Below, in pieces: positions 1 to 8,971 of a stretch of DNA of 64,000 nucleotides. Position numbers and translations under genes: made by a program. The notes beneath the pieces were generated by a model. That model did not search any database. It was not told the origin of the DNA and saw only the letters and a list, made by a program, of their open reading frames with translations. Where the stretch lies: NCBI RefSeq assembly GCF_001412655.1, contig NZ_CP012996.1, positions 5,146,001 through 5,210,000 of the forward strand, read 5' to 3'. The stretch's first letter is position 1. Every line of letters starts with the position of its first letter. Source of the DNA: Pedobacter sp. PACM 27299 (GTDB lineage: Bacteria; Bacteroidota; Bacteroidia; Sphingobacteriales; Sphingobacteriaceae).

Positions 1-1
1 C

Positions 2-352
2 GTAAATGAAGGGATCAAAATCCACCGTACCAATTGTCCGAATGCGGCACAGCTGATGGCCAATTATGGATACCGTGTGATCAAAGCCAAATGGAACCGT
101 CAGCAGGAACTCACGTTCTTAACCGGATTGCATATTATTGGAATAGATGACGTAGGTTTGATCAATAATATCACGAAGGTGATTTCCGGAGATTTCAAGG
201 TAAATATGCGTTCTATTACTGTCGACACAGATAATGGCATCTTTGATGGTTCCATTATGGTTTATGTAAATGATAAAGAACACTTAGACAACCTGATTAA
301 AAATCTATTGGAAGTAAAAGGCGTGACGGCAGTTACCCGTTTTGATGCCTAA
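2..352 (+). CDS. RelA/SpoT-family (p)ppGpp synthetase/hydrolase, C-terminal fragment
   Basis: Only the last 116 codons are in the window; the gene enters from the left edge in frame from base 2, so no start is visible. What is seen is the regulatory tail: a conserved segment with IHRTNCPNA (His and Cys of the zinc-finger/RIS region), then an ACT-like fold with GIDDVGLINNITKVIS and alternating strands ending VKGVTAVTRFDA. This tail is characteristic of long bifunctional stringent-response enzymes, where it senses ribosome and amino-acid status. The catalytic HD and synthetase domains lie outside, so hydrolase versus synthetase activity cannot be judged. The fur-purA pair follows on the same strand 63 bases later. 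Confidence 0.85.
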   Translation, partial: VNEGIKIHRTNCPNAAQLMANYGYRVIKAKWNRQQELTFLTGLHIIGIDDVGLINNITKVISGDFKVNMRSITVDTDNGIFDGSIMVYVNDKEHLDNLIKNLLEVKGVTAVTRFDA

Positions 353-390
353 AAAAACGAATAAAACATACAGGTTTATATAAAAATTGG

Positions 391-398
391 TACCTTTG
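391..398 (+). promoter_or_regulatory. Putative -7 promoter element for fur-purA
   Basis: TACCTTTG matches the Bacteroidota -7 consensus TAnnTTTG. No clear -33 TTG is present at the usual distance. An AAAGGAG stretch (399-405) follows 10 bases before the fur start, an unusually good Shine-Dalgarno sequence for this phylum. Confidence 0.55.
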
Positions 399-415
399 AA
401 AGGAGTTTAAAAACT

Positions 416-907
416 ATGTCTACAAACCACAACAGCGAGTTAGTAAGAAAAATATTCGAAGCTTACCTCGAAAATAAGAGTCTGAGAAAAACACCGGAAC
501 GTTTTGCCATCTTAGAAGAAATATATTCCAGAGATGACCATTTCGATGTAGAGACGCTCTATATCCACATGAAAAACCAAAAATATCGTGTCAGTAGAGC
601 TACTGTATACAACACTTTAGAGCTATTGGTTTCCTGTGATCTGGTTACTAAACATCAGTTTGGTAAAAACATGGCGCAGTTTGAGAAATCTTATGGCTAC
701 CATCAGCACGACCATATCATTTGTATTGACTGCGGGAAAGTAGTAGAGTTCTGCGATCCGCGTATTCATCAGATACAAAGCATGGTCGGAGATTTGCTAA
801 AGTTTGAAATTAAACACCACTCACTGAACCTTTATGGCGTTTGTTTCGATTGCACTGCAAAAAATGCAATGAACAATCAGAATAGCGAAGTAAAACATGC
901 AAGTTAA
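416..907 (+). CDS. fur: Fur-family metal-responsive transcriptional repressor
   Basis: 163 aa, slightly longer than a typical Fur. The N-terminal winged helix (residues about 15-95) contains RVSRATVYNTLELLV, the Fur recognition helix. The metal-binding dimerisation half has the HQHDHIICIDCGKVVEF motif with a CxxC pair (CIDC), later His residues (IKHHSLNLYGVCFDC) and a second CxxC pair (CFDC), giving a structural zinc site. The family includes Fur, Zur and PerR; the motif pattern fits Fur but does not exclude the others. purA follows after 32 bases with no terminator or promoter between, so the two are probably cotranscribed. It is a candidate regulator of the SusCD-PepSY locus at 40-46 kb, which carries paired inverted repeats. 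Confidence 0.85.
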   Translation: MSTNHNSELVRKIFEAYLENKSLRKTPERFAILEEIYSRDDHFDVETLYIHMKNQKYRVSRATVYNTLELLVSCDLVTKHQFGKNMAQFEKSYGYHQHDHIICIDCGKVVEFCDPRIHQIQSMVGDLLKFEIKHHSLNLYGVCFDCTAKNAMNNQNSEVKHAS

Positions 908-936
908 CATATCCAATTTATAATATTCAAATTTAA

Positions 937-2217
<1,281 letters not shown>

Positions 2218-2240
2218 AAATTATCTTCAGATATATCAGG

Positions 2241-2266
2241 AAGGCGGCCAATGGCCGCCTTTTTTT
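2241..2266 (+). terminator. Intrinsic terminator after purA
   Basis: GGCGGCC and GGCCGCC form a 7-bp GC stem around a 3-base loop, extended by A-T pairs, followed by a run of seven T. Confidence 0.92.
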
Positions 2267-2282
2267 ATAGGCTGTTTTCCCT

Positions 2283-2290
2283 TACCTTTG
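2283..2290 (+). promoter_or_regulatory. Putative -7 promoter element for pabB, very short leader
   Basis: TACCTTTG ends only 7 bases before the ATG at 2298, so transcription would start at or just before the start codon (leaderless or nearly so). No -33 TTG is evident because the region overlaps the purA terminator tail. Confidence 0.55.
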
Positions 2291-2297
2291 TAGCGAA

Positions 2298-3551
2298 ATG
2301 AGCCATCTGGAATTATCGTTACTTAAGAGTAAAGCACTGCATTGGGCCAATACTTTTGAAATCTGCTGCTGTTTAGATTCTAATAATTATGCTGACCCCT
2401 ACGGGAAATTCGATTTCATCATTGCTGCTGGAGCTACAGAAGTGCTTTCTAAAGAAACCGGCGGCGCATTTGAAGCCTTACAAGCTTTTTATGAACAGCA
2501 CAAAACCTGGATGTTCGGTTTATTCAGCTATGACCTGAAAAACGAAGATGAGCAGCTGCAATCCAATCATCCAGACTTCCACCAATTCCCTGATTTATTT
2601 TTCTTTGTTCCTCAATATCTGATTGCCTGGAAAGATGGTCAGGCACAAGTGATTTTTGGTGATGACCAGCTGTTAGAAACCATTTCCAGTTTTGAAATTC
2701 CAGAGGTAAAAACTTATCCGGCTTTAGCTATCCAGGCTTCGATGAATAAAGATAGTTATCTGGAGAAAATCAAACAGCTGCACCAGCACATCAGCAGGGG
2801 TGATATTTACGAGGTTACTTATTGTCAGGAGTTCTTTGCCGAAAACGCTGAGATTGATCCTTTATATGTATTCGAACAGCTCAACGCCCTTTCCCCTACC
2901 CCATTTGCAGGCTATTTTAAGATCTACGATCAATATATCCTTTCCGCCAGTCCGGAAAGATTTCTTTGCAAACGAGCGAGCAAACTGATCTCTCAGCCCA
3001 TTAAAGGGACAGCGAAACGGAGTCAGGAAGCCAATACCGATGAGCAGATCAAACAGGCTTTAAGTGAAAATATAAAAGAACAGGCAGAAAACGTGATGAT
3101 TGTAGACCTGGTGCGCAACGACCTCACTAAAAGCGCCTTAAAAGGAAGCGTTAAGGTGGAAGAACTTTTTGGAATTTATACTTTCCCACAAGTGCATCAA
3201 ATGATCTCTACGATCAGCTGTGAGCTGGCACCAGACTTACATTTTGTAGAAGCGATCAGGAATACTTTTCCAATGGGCTCAATGACAGGTGCGCCCAAAA
3301 TCCGGGCAATGCAATTGATAGAAAAATATGAATTGAGTAAAAGAGGCTCATATTCCGGTTCTTTCGGCTATATAAGCCCTAATGCTGAGTTCGATTTTAA
3401 TGTCATCATCCGCAGTATCTTCTACCAGGAAAGCAGCAAACACTTGTCTTTTCAGGTCGGCGGCGCTATTACTTATGCCGCTGATGCCCATGACGAATAC
3501 GAAGAATGTTTGTTAAAAGCATCAGCCATTATTCAAACCTTAACTCCCTAA
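2298..3551 (+). CDS. pabB: Aminodeoxychorismate synthase component I
   Basis: 417 aa chorismate-binding enzyme. It converts chorismate plus amide nitrogen to 4-amino-4-deoxychorismate for p-aminobenzoate and folate synthesis. Visible motifs: GDIYEVTYCQEF, SASPERFL, PIKGTAKR, VMIVDLVRNDL, and FPMGSMTGAPKIRAMQLIE. Lys236 in PIKGT is the hallmark of PabB; anthranilate synthases usually have Ala there, which argues against trpE. The N-terminal 120 residues are shorter and more divergent, as in Bacteroidota PabB. No glutaminase partner is adjacent. It stands alone between two terminators. Confidence 0.85.
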   Translation: MSHLELSLLKSKALHWANTFEICCCLDSNNYADPYGKFDFIIAAGATEVLSKETGGAFEALQAFYEQHKTWMFGLFSYDLKNEDEQLQSNHPDFHQFPDLFFFVPQYLIAWKDGQAQVIFGDDQLLETISSFEIPEVKTYPALAIQASMNKDSYLEKIKQLHQHISRGDIYEVTYCQEFFAENAEIDPLYVFEQLNALSPTPFAGYFKIYDQYILSASPERFLCKRASKLISQPIKGTAKRSQEANTDEQIKQALSENIKEQAENVMIVDLVRNDLTKSALKGSVKVEELFGIYTFPQVHQMISTISCELAPDLHFVEAIRNTFPMGSMTGAPKIRAMQLIEKYELSKRGSYSGSFGYISPNAEFDFNVIIRSIFYQESSKHLSFQVGGAITYAADAHDEYEECLLKASAIIQTLTP

Positions 3552-3564
3552 ATCTCATTCCATT

Positions 3565-3593
3565 AAAAAGGCCGTTACCTATGGGTAACAGCC
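3565..3593 (-). terminator. Terminator of the leftward plsY/M48 unit
   Basis: Read on the minus strand, GGC-TGTTACC pairs with GGTAAC-GGCC (one mismatch, short loop) and is followed by five T. It lies 25 bases past the M48 peptidase stop, between convergent genes. Confidence 0.75.
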
Positions 3594-3617
3594 TGTCTAT
3601 TAAATTTTCTTATTCAC

Positions 3618-4445
3618 TTAACCAGTTGGCTTGCCAGTAGTCGAGTTGAAATATTTTTTAGCTTCTGGCAAAAGTCTTTGAATTTGCGCAATACGTGTAG
3701 CATCAGAGGGGTGGGTACTTAAAAACTCAGATGGTTTTTGAGCACCTCCACTTGCTGCAGCCATTCGCTGCCAGAAGGAAATCGCATTTGTAGGGTCATA
3801 CCCTGCCATCGACATAAAAATTAATCCCAACTGATCTGCTTCCAACTCCTGCTTTCTGGAATTAGGCAGCAATACAAAACCTTGCGCTCCCAATCCATAA
3901 GCCTGGTTGATCATCGCTTGTGCAGTCTGCGATTTCCCTGCAGTTGCCGCACCCAATAAACTACCCCCAGCTTGCGCTAAAGTAGCTTGAGATGCTCTTT
4001 CTGAAGAGTGCTGTGCAATGGCATGTGCAATCTCATGACCCATTACTGTGGCTAATCCTGCATCATCCTTTGCAATAGGCAAAATACCGCTGTAAACGGC
4101 TACTTTCCCACCAGGCATACACCAGGCATTCACTTCTTTGCTGTCAATCAGGTTAAATTCCCAGTTGAAGCCTTGGATCTGGCTCGCATAACCATTGGCA
4201 TTCATATACTTTGTCACCGCAGCCTGAATCTTCTGCCCTACTCTTTTTACTCTTGCAGCATCCGCATTGTTGAGCACCTTAGTTTTAGGGTCTCTTAACA
4301 AAGAGGTGTAACTTTGAGCGGCCACATTCTGCATCTCACTTTCACTCACAATACTCAGTCTGCTACGCCCCGTTAATGGCACTGTAGAACAGGAGGAAAT
4401 GGAAAGCATCGCCGCAGCAATGACCATTAAATTTAAAGCTTTCAT
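3618..4445 (-). CDS. M48-family zinc metallopeptidase lipoprotein (LoiP/BepA-like)
   Basis: 275 aa. A signal sequence ends in a lipobox at Cys19 (SISSC), so it is probably a lipoprotein facing the periplasm. The zinc motif HEIAH is at residues 137-141 and the downstream ELEADQLG (Glu200-Asp204) supplies the third ligand, as in M48 peptidases. It has a peptidase domain only, without the C-terminal TPR domain of BepA, so it is closer to LoiP-type envelope quality-control proteases. It begins 12 bases after plsY on the same strand, suggesting cotranscription. The substrate is unknown. Confidence 0.88.
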   Translation of the reverse strand: MKALNLMVIAAAMLSISSCSTVPLTGRSRLSIVSESEMQNVAAQSYTSLLRDPKTKVLNNADAARVKRVGQKIQAAVTKYMNANGYASQIQGFNWEFNLIDSKEVNAWCMPGGKVAVYSGILPIAKDDAGLATVMGHEIAHAIAQHSSERASQATLAQAGGSLLGAATAGKSQTAQAMINQAYGLGAQGFVLLPNSRKQELEADQLGLIFMSMAGYDPTNAISFWQRMAAASGGAQKPSEFLSTHPSDATRIAQIQRLLPEAKKYFNSTTGKPTG

Positions 4446-4457
4446 GAATTCGTTGTT

Positions 4458-5105
4458 TTAGGTTGTTTTCTTTTTAAACAGGTAAACTTTGGATTCTTTG
4501 CCCATGAGGAGTCGCTCTAAATTCTTCTGATGTGTCACCAAAATGAGGATACACACACACATTCCATATAATACTTCTGATTTAACAGAAGAATGCAGGA
4601 TGAATATAATGCTCAATGGAAAGGTAAAACCTGCACATATAGAGCTTAGGGAAACATATTTAGTGGTTAAGAGCACAACTACAAAGACCAGAACACAAAG
4701 CATTGCTGCCGGGAAGTTAACTGCCAAAATCATTCCAAAAAGTGTGGCCACTCCCTTACCTCCTCTAAAACCTGCAAATATTGGGAACAAATGTCCCATC
4801 ACAGCAGTTACTCCGAGTGCAAGTTCGTAATTGATAAATTGGGAAGAGTTCTGCGGACCGGTAACGGACAGCCCTATAAAGTAGGCAAGTTTAGTTGCAG
4901 TATAGCCTTTGGCGATATCTATCGTCATCACGGCAAGTCCTGCACGTTTCCCCAACACCCTAAAAGTATTGGTTGCACCGGCATTTCCACTACCATACTC
5001 CCTCACGTCGACACCGTAAAATGCTTGTCCGAGCCATACCGCTGTTGGTATAGACCCAAATAAATAGGCTAAAATTACTGCTGATATAGAATAGACCGAA
5101 ATCAT
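4458..5105 (-). CDS. plsY: Glycerol-3-phosphate acyltransferase PlsY
   Basis: 215 aa integral inner-membrane enzyme that transfers the acyl group from acyl-phosphate to glycerol-3-phosphate, making lysophosphatidate. The three PlsY cytoplasmic motifs are present in order: YLFGSIPTAVWLGQ near the N terminus, the YGSGNAGATNTFR glycine/asparagine motif at about 37-49, and HLFPIFAGFRGGKGVAT at about 105-121. About five hydrophobic spans are visible. The C-terminal LERLLMGKESKVYLFKKK is a basic cytoplasmic tail. It is read leftward after nadC, with a terminator-like hairpin between. Confidence 0.95.
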   Translation of the reverse strand: MISVYSISAVILAYLFGSIPTAVWLGQAFYGVDVREYGSGNAGATNTFRVLGKRAGLAVMTIDIAKGYTATKLAYFIGLSVTGPQNSSQFINYELALGVTAVMGHLFPIFAGFRGGKGVATLFGMILAVNFPAAMLCVLVFVVVLLTTKYVSLSSICAGFTFPLSIIFILHSSVKSEVLYGMCVCILILVTHQKNLERLLMGKESKVYLFKKKTT

Positions 5106-5121
5106 TAACTACAATTATAGT

Positions 5122-5143
5122 AAAAAAACAGAATCAAATTCTG
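5122..5143 (-). terminator. Probable terminator after nadC
   Basis: On the minus strand CAGAAT-TTG-ATTCTG is followed by seven T. The stem is AT-rich (6 bp), so efficiency may be modest and readthrough into plsY is possible. Confidence 0.6.
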
Positions 5144-5157
5144 ATGAATTAAGTTGT

Positions 5158-6000
5158 TTAGCATGCTTTTAAGCTCATGTCTAAACTTTTAACAGAGTGG
5201 GTTAAAGCACCCATAGATATAAAATCTACCCCACACGCCGCGTATTCTGCTACATTTTCTTCAGTGATTCCACCAGAAGCCTCTGTTACAAATCTGCCAT
5301 CGATTACTTTCACCGCTGCTCTTAAATCGGCAAAGCTGAAATTATCCAGCATAATCCGGTCTACCCCTCTATTCGTTAAAACATCATTTAACTCCGAAAG
5401 GTTTCTCACTTCTATCTCTATCTGTAAATCTTTATTTTGATCTGCTAAATATTGATTGGCTGCTTTGATCGCATTGGCGATTCCACCAGCATAATCTACG
5501 TGATTATCCTTGATCAGAATCATGTCGTATAAGCCGATGCGGTGATTTACTCCCCCACCGATCACAACTGCCCATTTCTCCAGATACCTTAATCCAGGTG
5601 TGGTTTTACGCGTATCTAACAATTTAGTAGGATATGCAGCCAGCAAGCCAACAATATAATTGGTTTTCGTGGCAATACCACTCATCCTTTGCATACAATT
5701 TAAAACCAGTCGCTCAGCCAGCAAAATAGCGTGTGTACTGCCGGAAACCGTCAGTGCAATGTCTCCATATTTGACTTTTTCTCCATCCTGAATATTTACC
5801 GATACGACCAATTGATCATCAATATAGTTGAAAATTGCTACCGCAAGCTCCACGCCTGCAATCACCCCATCTTCTTTAATGAGCAATTTTGCTTTGCCTT
5901 GTGCATTGGCTGGAATGGTAGAAAGTGAAGTATGATCCCCATCGCCTAAATCTTCGGCAACAGCGTTTTTTATGAATTGATCTATGATTTGCTTATCCAA
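5158..6000 (-). CDS. nadC: Nicotinate-nucleotide pyrophosphorylase (carboxylating)
   Basis: 280 aa, full length. It converts quinolinate and PRPP to nicotinate mononucleotide in de novo NAD synthesis. Family motifs: AEDLGDGDHTS near the N terminus, ERLVLNCMQRMSGIAT, LDTRKTTPGLR (phosphate and quinolinate binding), GGGVNHRIGLYDMILIKDNH, EIEVRNLSEL and EASGGITEENV in the barrel. nadA and nadB are not adjacent. A -7 motif on the minus strand (6017-6024) lies just upstream. Confidence 0.96.
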   Translation of the reverse strand: MDKQIIDQFIKNAVAEDLGDGDHTSLSTIPANAQGKAKLLIKEDGVIAGVELAVAIFNYIDDQLVVSVNIQDGEKVKYGDIALTVSGSTHAILLAERLVLNCMQRMSGIATKTNYIVGLLAAYPTKLLDTRKTTPGLRYLEKWAVVIGGGVNHRIGLYDMILIKDNHVDYAGGIANAIKAANQYLADQNKDLQIEIEVRNLSELNDVLTNRGVDRIMLDNFSFADLRAAVKVIDGRFVTEASGGITEENVAEYAACGVDFISMGALTHSVKSLDMSLKAC

Positions 6001-6016
6001 AACTTAAAATTAAACC

Positions 6017-6024
6017 CAAAAATA
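6017..6024 (-). promoter_or_regulatory. Putative -7 promoter element for nadC
   Basis: Minus-strand TATTTTTG fits TAnnTTTG and ends 16 bases before the nadC ATG, implying a leader of roughly 10 bases. Confidence 0.5.
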
Positions 6025-6036
6025 GCATTTTTACTA

Positions 6037-6429
6037 TTATTTATCCGGCTCTATTCTCAATTCCGTAATAAAAAAAGCATTATTAGACTTTTTCATCGTG
6101 ATTGAAACGCGGAATTTTCCATTCTTGGTCTGTAGAGAAAGGATGCCAAATCTAAAGTTTGGATTGGCATTAATGGTATGTGTAACCGATGATTTTATAG
6201 GTGGGTACTTGGTAAAGAAGTTCCTTAATATCTGTTCTGCCTGTGCTTTAGAGTAGACATCTTCTTCATCAATGACGATAAGCTCCAGGGAAGAAGAAAA
6301 ATTTACCGCTACTTCTTTCGCATTGCCCGCTTTAAAATAACCGGAAAGATTGTCGATAATATCGCTTTGAATAGCAACAGCAGAAGAAAAAGAGGTAAAC
6401 AGAATCGTAAAAAAAAGTAAGGGCTTCAT
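6037..6429 (-). CDS. DUF4783-family exported protein
   Basis: 130 aa. An N-terminal hydrophobic segment with a probable signal cleavage near residues 18-20 (SAVA) indicates export. The remainder fits DUF4783, a small Bacteroidota family with an NTF2-like/cystatin-like fold: IDNLSGYFKAGNAKEVAVNFS, QAEQILRNFFTKYPP, and strands FRFGILSLQTKNGKFRVSI. Function is unknown. It lies upstream of nadC on the same strand, 36 bases away, and diverges from gpmI. Confidence 0.75.
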   Translation of the reverse strand: MKPLLFFTILFTSFSSAVAIQSDIIDNLSGYFKAGNAKEVAVNFSSSLELIVIDEEDVYSKAQAEQILRNFFTKYPPIKSSVTHTINANPNFRFGILSLQTKNGKFRVSITMKKSNNAFFITELRIEPDK

Positions 6430-6495
6430 ATTCTCTATATAGCTAACAGACCAATCTTACATAAATTATGCCATGATTGGCTGCAGCCAGGAAAA

Positions 6496-6503
6496 CAAAG
6501 ATA
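6496..6503 (-). promoter_or_regulatory. Putative -7 promoter element for the DUF4783 gene
   Basis: Minus-strand TATCTTTG is a perfect TAnnTTTG match 66 bases upstream of the start. It is divergent from the gpmI element 46 bases away. Confidence 0.5.
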
Positions 6504-6549
6504 CTACAGTTGAATTACAATTAGGCTCAAAAAAAACACACAATACGCT

Positions 6550-6557
6550 TATATTTG
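6550..6557 (+). promoter_or_regulatory. Putative -7 promoter element for gpmI
   Basis: TATATTTG matches TAnnTTTG and lies 45 bases before the gpmI ATG. No well-spaced -33 TTG is visible. Confidence 0.5.
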
Positions 6558-6602
6558 TTAGATTGACAGACAATCGTACGACAATTACTAAATTAATTCA
6601 AG

Positions 6603-8123
6603 ATGAATAATAAAAAATTAGTTCTACTTATTCTTGACGGCTGGGGCTACGGGAAGCAAGACGAATCCGATGCCGCTTATGCAGCTAACACTCCTTTCTT
6701 TGACTCTTTATTGAAAAATTATCCTAACTCCAAACTGGAAGCTTCGGGTGTAGCGGTAGGATTACCGGCCGGACAAATGGGGAATTCGGAAGTTGGACAC
6801 ATGAATTTAGGTGCAGGCAGAGTAGTTTATCAGGAATTAGGCAGGATTAATAAAGCAATAGAAGACAAAACACTGCACCAGAACCCGGTGCTGCTAGATG
6901 CTTTTCATTATGCTAAAGAAAATAACAAGGCTGTTCATTTCATCGGATTGGTATCTGATGGAGGTGTACATGCCCATATCAATCATCTGAAAGCGTTATG
7001 CGATGCTGCTGGCGAACAAGGATTGAGTGACGTATTTATCCATGCTTTCTTAGATGGCAGGGATACCGATCCAAATTCTGGATTGACTTTCATCAAAGAC
7101 CTGGAACATCACCTGGAAAGTTCTACGGGTAAAATTGCCAGTTTAGTTGGCCGCTATTATGCGATGGACAGGGATTCGCGCTGGGAAAGGGTAAAACTTG
7201 CTTATGACGTGATGACTAAAGGTATTGGGAAACCAACTACCGATGCGGTAGCTGCTATTGAGCAATCTTATCACGAAGGCATTACGGATGAGTTTACCGC
7301 TCCGATTGTAGTGACTCAGCCAAATGGCAGCCCGGTAGCTACTATTCAGCCTGGTGATGTAGTGATCTGTTTCAATTACAGAACAGACAGAGGCAGAGAA
7401 ATTACTGCAGCACTGACGCAAAATGACTATCCTGATTTTGACATGCATAAATTGCCATTATATTATGTAACGATGACTACTTATGATGAAAACTTCGAGC
7501 ATGTAAAGGTAGTTTTCACTAAAGATGATCTTTCGGAAACTTTAGGTGAAGTATTAGAGAAAAACCATAAAAACCAGATCCGTATTGCGGAGACTGAAAA
7601 ATACCCACACGTTACTTTCTTTTTCTCTGGTGGCAGAGAGCTGGCATTTGAAAATGAGAAGAGAATACTTATTCCATCTCCAAAGGTAGCTACTTACGAC
7701 TTGCAGCCAGAGATGAGTGCCGCAGGAATTACAGCAGCGATCAACAAGGAGCTGGCTTCAGGATGGCCTGATTTTGTATGTCTGAATTTTGCCAATCCAG
7801 ACATGGTAGGTCATACCGGTGTGTTTGAAGCAGTAATTAAAGCTGTAGAAACTGCCGACCATTGTGCAGAACAAGTGGTAAAAACAGGAATCGAAAACGG
7901 TTACTCTTTCATCATCCTTGCAGATCACGGAAATTCGGAATACATGCGCAATGCGGATGGATCTGTGAATACTGCACATACCACGAACCTTGTTCCCTGC
8001 ATTTTAATTGACAATGATTATAAAACCATCGCTGATGGAAAACTTGGCGACATCGCCCCTACCATCTTGAAGATTATGGGTATTGAGAAACCAGCGATCA
8101 TGACCGGTAACTGCCTGGTATAA
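6603..8123 (+). CDS. gpmI: 2,3-bisphosphoglycerate-independent phosphoglycerate mutase
   Basis: 506 aa, typical for iPGM. It interconverts 3- and 2-phosphoglycerate in glycolysis with two manganese ions. LILDGWG holds the metal-ligand Asp12. MGNSEVGHMNLGAGR holds Ser62, the phosphorylated nucleophile. SDGGVHAHINHL, FLDGRDTDPNSG, GRYYAMDRDSRWER, NYRTDRGRE and ILADHGNSEYM follow as expected of the alkaline-phosphatase-like fold with its inserted phosphotransferase domain. The stop codon overlaps the start of the next gene by one base (TAATG). Confidence 0.97.
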   Translation: MNNKKLVLLILDGWGYGKQDESDAAYAANTPFFDSLLKNYPNSKLEASGVAVGLPAGQMGNSEVGHMNLGAGRVVYQELGRINKAIEDKTLHQNPVLLDAFHYAKENNKAVHFIGLVSDGGVHAHINHLKALCDAAGEQGLSDVFIHAFLDGRDTDPNSGLTFIKDLEHHLESSTGKIASLVGRYYAMDRDSRWERVKLAYDVMTKGIGKPTTDAVAAIEQSYHEGITDEFTAPIVVTQPNGSPVATIQPGDVVICFNYRTDRGREITAALTQNDYPDFDMHKLPLYYVTMTTYDENFEHVKVVFTKDDLSETLGEVLEKNHKNQIRIAETEKYPHVTFFFSGGRELAFENEKRILIPSPKVATYDLQPEMSAAGITAAINKELASGWPDFVCLNFANPDMVGHTGVFEAVIKAVETADHCAEQVVKTGIENGYSFIILADHGNSEYMRNADGSVNTAHTTNLVPCILIDNDYKTIADGKLGDIAPTILKIMGIEKPAIMTGNCLV

Positions 8124-8653
8124 TGAGAAACCATTTATTATTATGTGCTTTTCTTTTGTTGTGTTTTGGCTGTGGAGACAGGGCCGTAACCCAGCAAAAG
8201 GAAACACATCCTTACTTCGATCTTAAAGGATACTTTGCGGGAGAAGCGGCAAGATTAAGTCGCCAGAAACCAAAGATTCATAAAACAGTGCTGGTCAATG
8301 ACTCTATAGAAAGCAAAGAGCTGGTGATTCAGGACTGGCCCAAAGAACTGAGCATCTTTTCTGATGCCGACCTCAATAAATCGGCCTGGAAAGGTTTGTT
8401 TCGGGTAAAAAAAACAGATACGATGGAGCTTTATACCTCCGATAATAAGAAAGTTCCGGTGAAGGAATTGAAAGTCACCAAGAGAAATGGCCAGATTTAC
8501 GGCCTTCAAATTTTGATCTGCAACGCCAATACACTCTATACTTCCTCAGATACGCTCAGCTATTTTCCAGATAGCCTATATGACGTAAAAAAGAACCAGC
8601 ACATCAGGTTACTTGCGGAAAAGAATTACCGGATCACCGGAAAATTCAAATAG
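8123..8653 (+). CDS. Small exported protein or lipoprotein of unknown function
   Basis: 176 aa, not recognised. It has a hydrophobic N terminus with a possible, weak lipobox at Cys17 (CFGC), so it is probably anchored in the envelope. The mature part is basic and strand-rich, without TPR or enzyme motifs. Its start overlaps the gpmI stop by one base, so it is translationally coupled to gpmI, and a strong terminator follows. The coupling says more about expression than function. Confidence 0.7.
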   Translation: MRNHLLLCAFLLLCFGCGDRAVTQQKETHPYFDLKGYFAGEAARLSRQKPKIHKTVLVNDSIESKELVIQDWPKELSIFSDADLNKSAWKGLFRVKKTDTMELYTSDNKKVPVKELKVTKRNGQIYGLQILICNANTLYTSSDTLSYFPDSLYDVKKNQHIRLLAEKNYRITGKFK

Positions 8654-8694
8654 AGATCCCCTATTTTATATCCATCACAAAATCTTTATCACAT

Positions 8695-8736
8695 AAAATC
8701 CTGCGTACGGAAAACAATCCTTACGCAGGATTTTCT
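8695..8736 (+). terminator. Intrinsic terminator after the gpmI unit
   Basis: A perfect 13-bp inverted repeat (AAAATCCTGCGTA and its complement) encloses a 14-base loop and ends in a T run. The matching A run makes it potentially bidirectional. Confidence 0.88.
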
Positions 8737-8971
8737 ATACCTGATATCTGGCAATACTGTGGCATGATAATAGGCCTATTTCTGTGGCAAATATGGGGAG
8801 TTTAACGAGCAAAACGCCTGATAGGAGCAAGAAAGTCTCTTTTATGAACTGCGATTAAATGGTTTAAATACAACCTGATGCGTATGCAGTCAGATTTCGG
8901 GAAATAAATTCCTCATTTAATGTATTCATATCAGCGATATAAATTCAGTTAACACTTTGATCCCTTGGAAA
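8737..8971. other. Upstream region of the kinase-like gene with repeat motifs
   Basis: No gene is seen. A perfect 12-bp palindrome AATAGGCCTATT (8769-8780) sits between two direct copies of CTGTGGCA (8757-8764 and 8782-8789), a possible binding site. No TAnnTTTG match is convincing here. Confidence 0.4.

Noticed and set aside
5106..6602. NAD- or metabolite-sensing riboswitch upstream of nadC or gpmI
   Set aside because: The leaders are short and AT-rich, without conserved structured elements.
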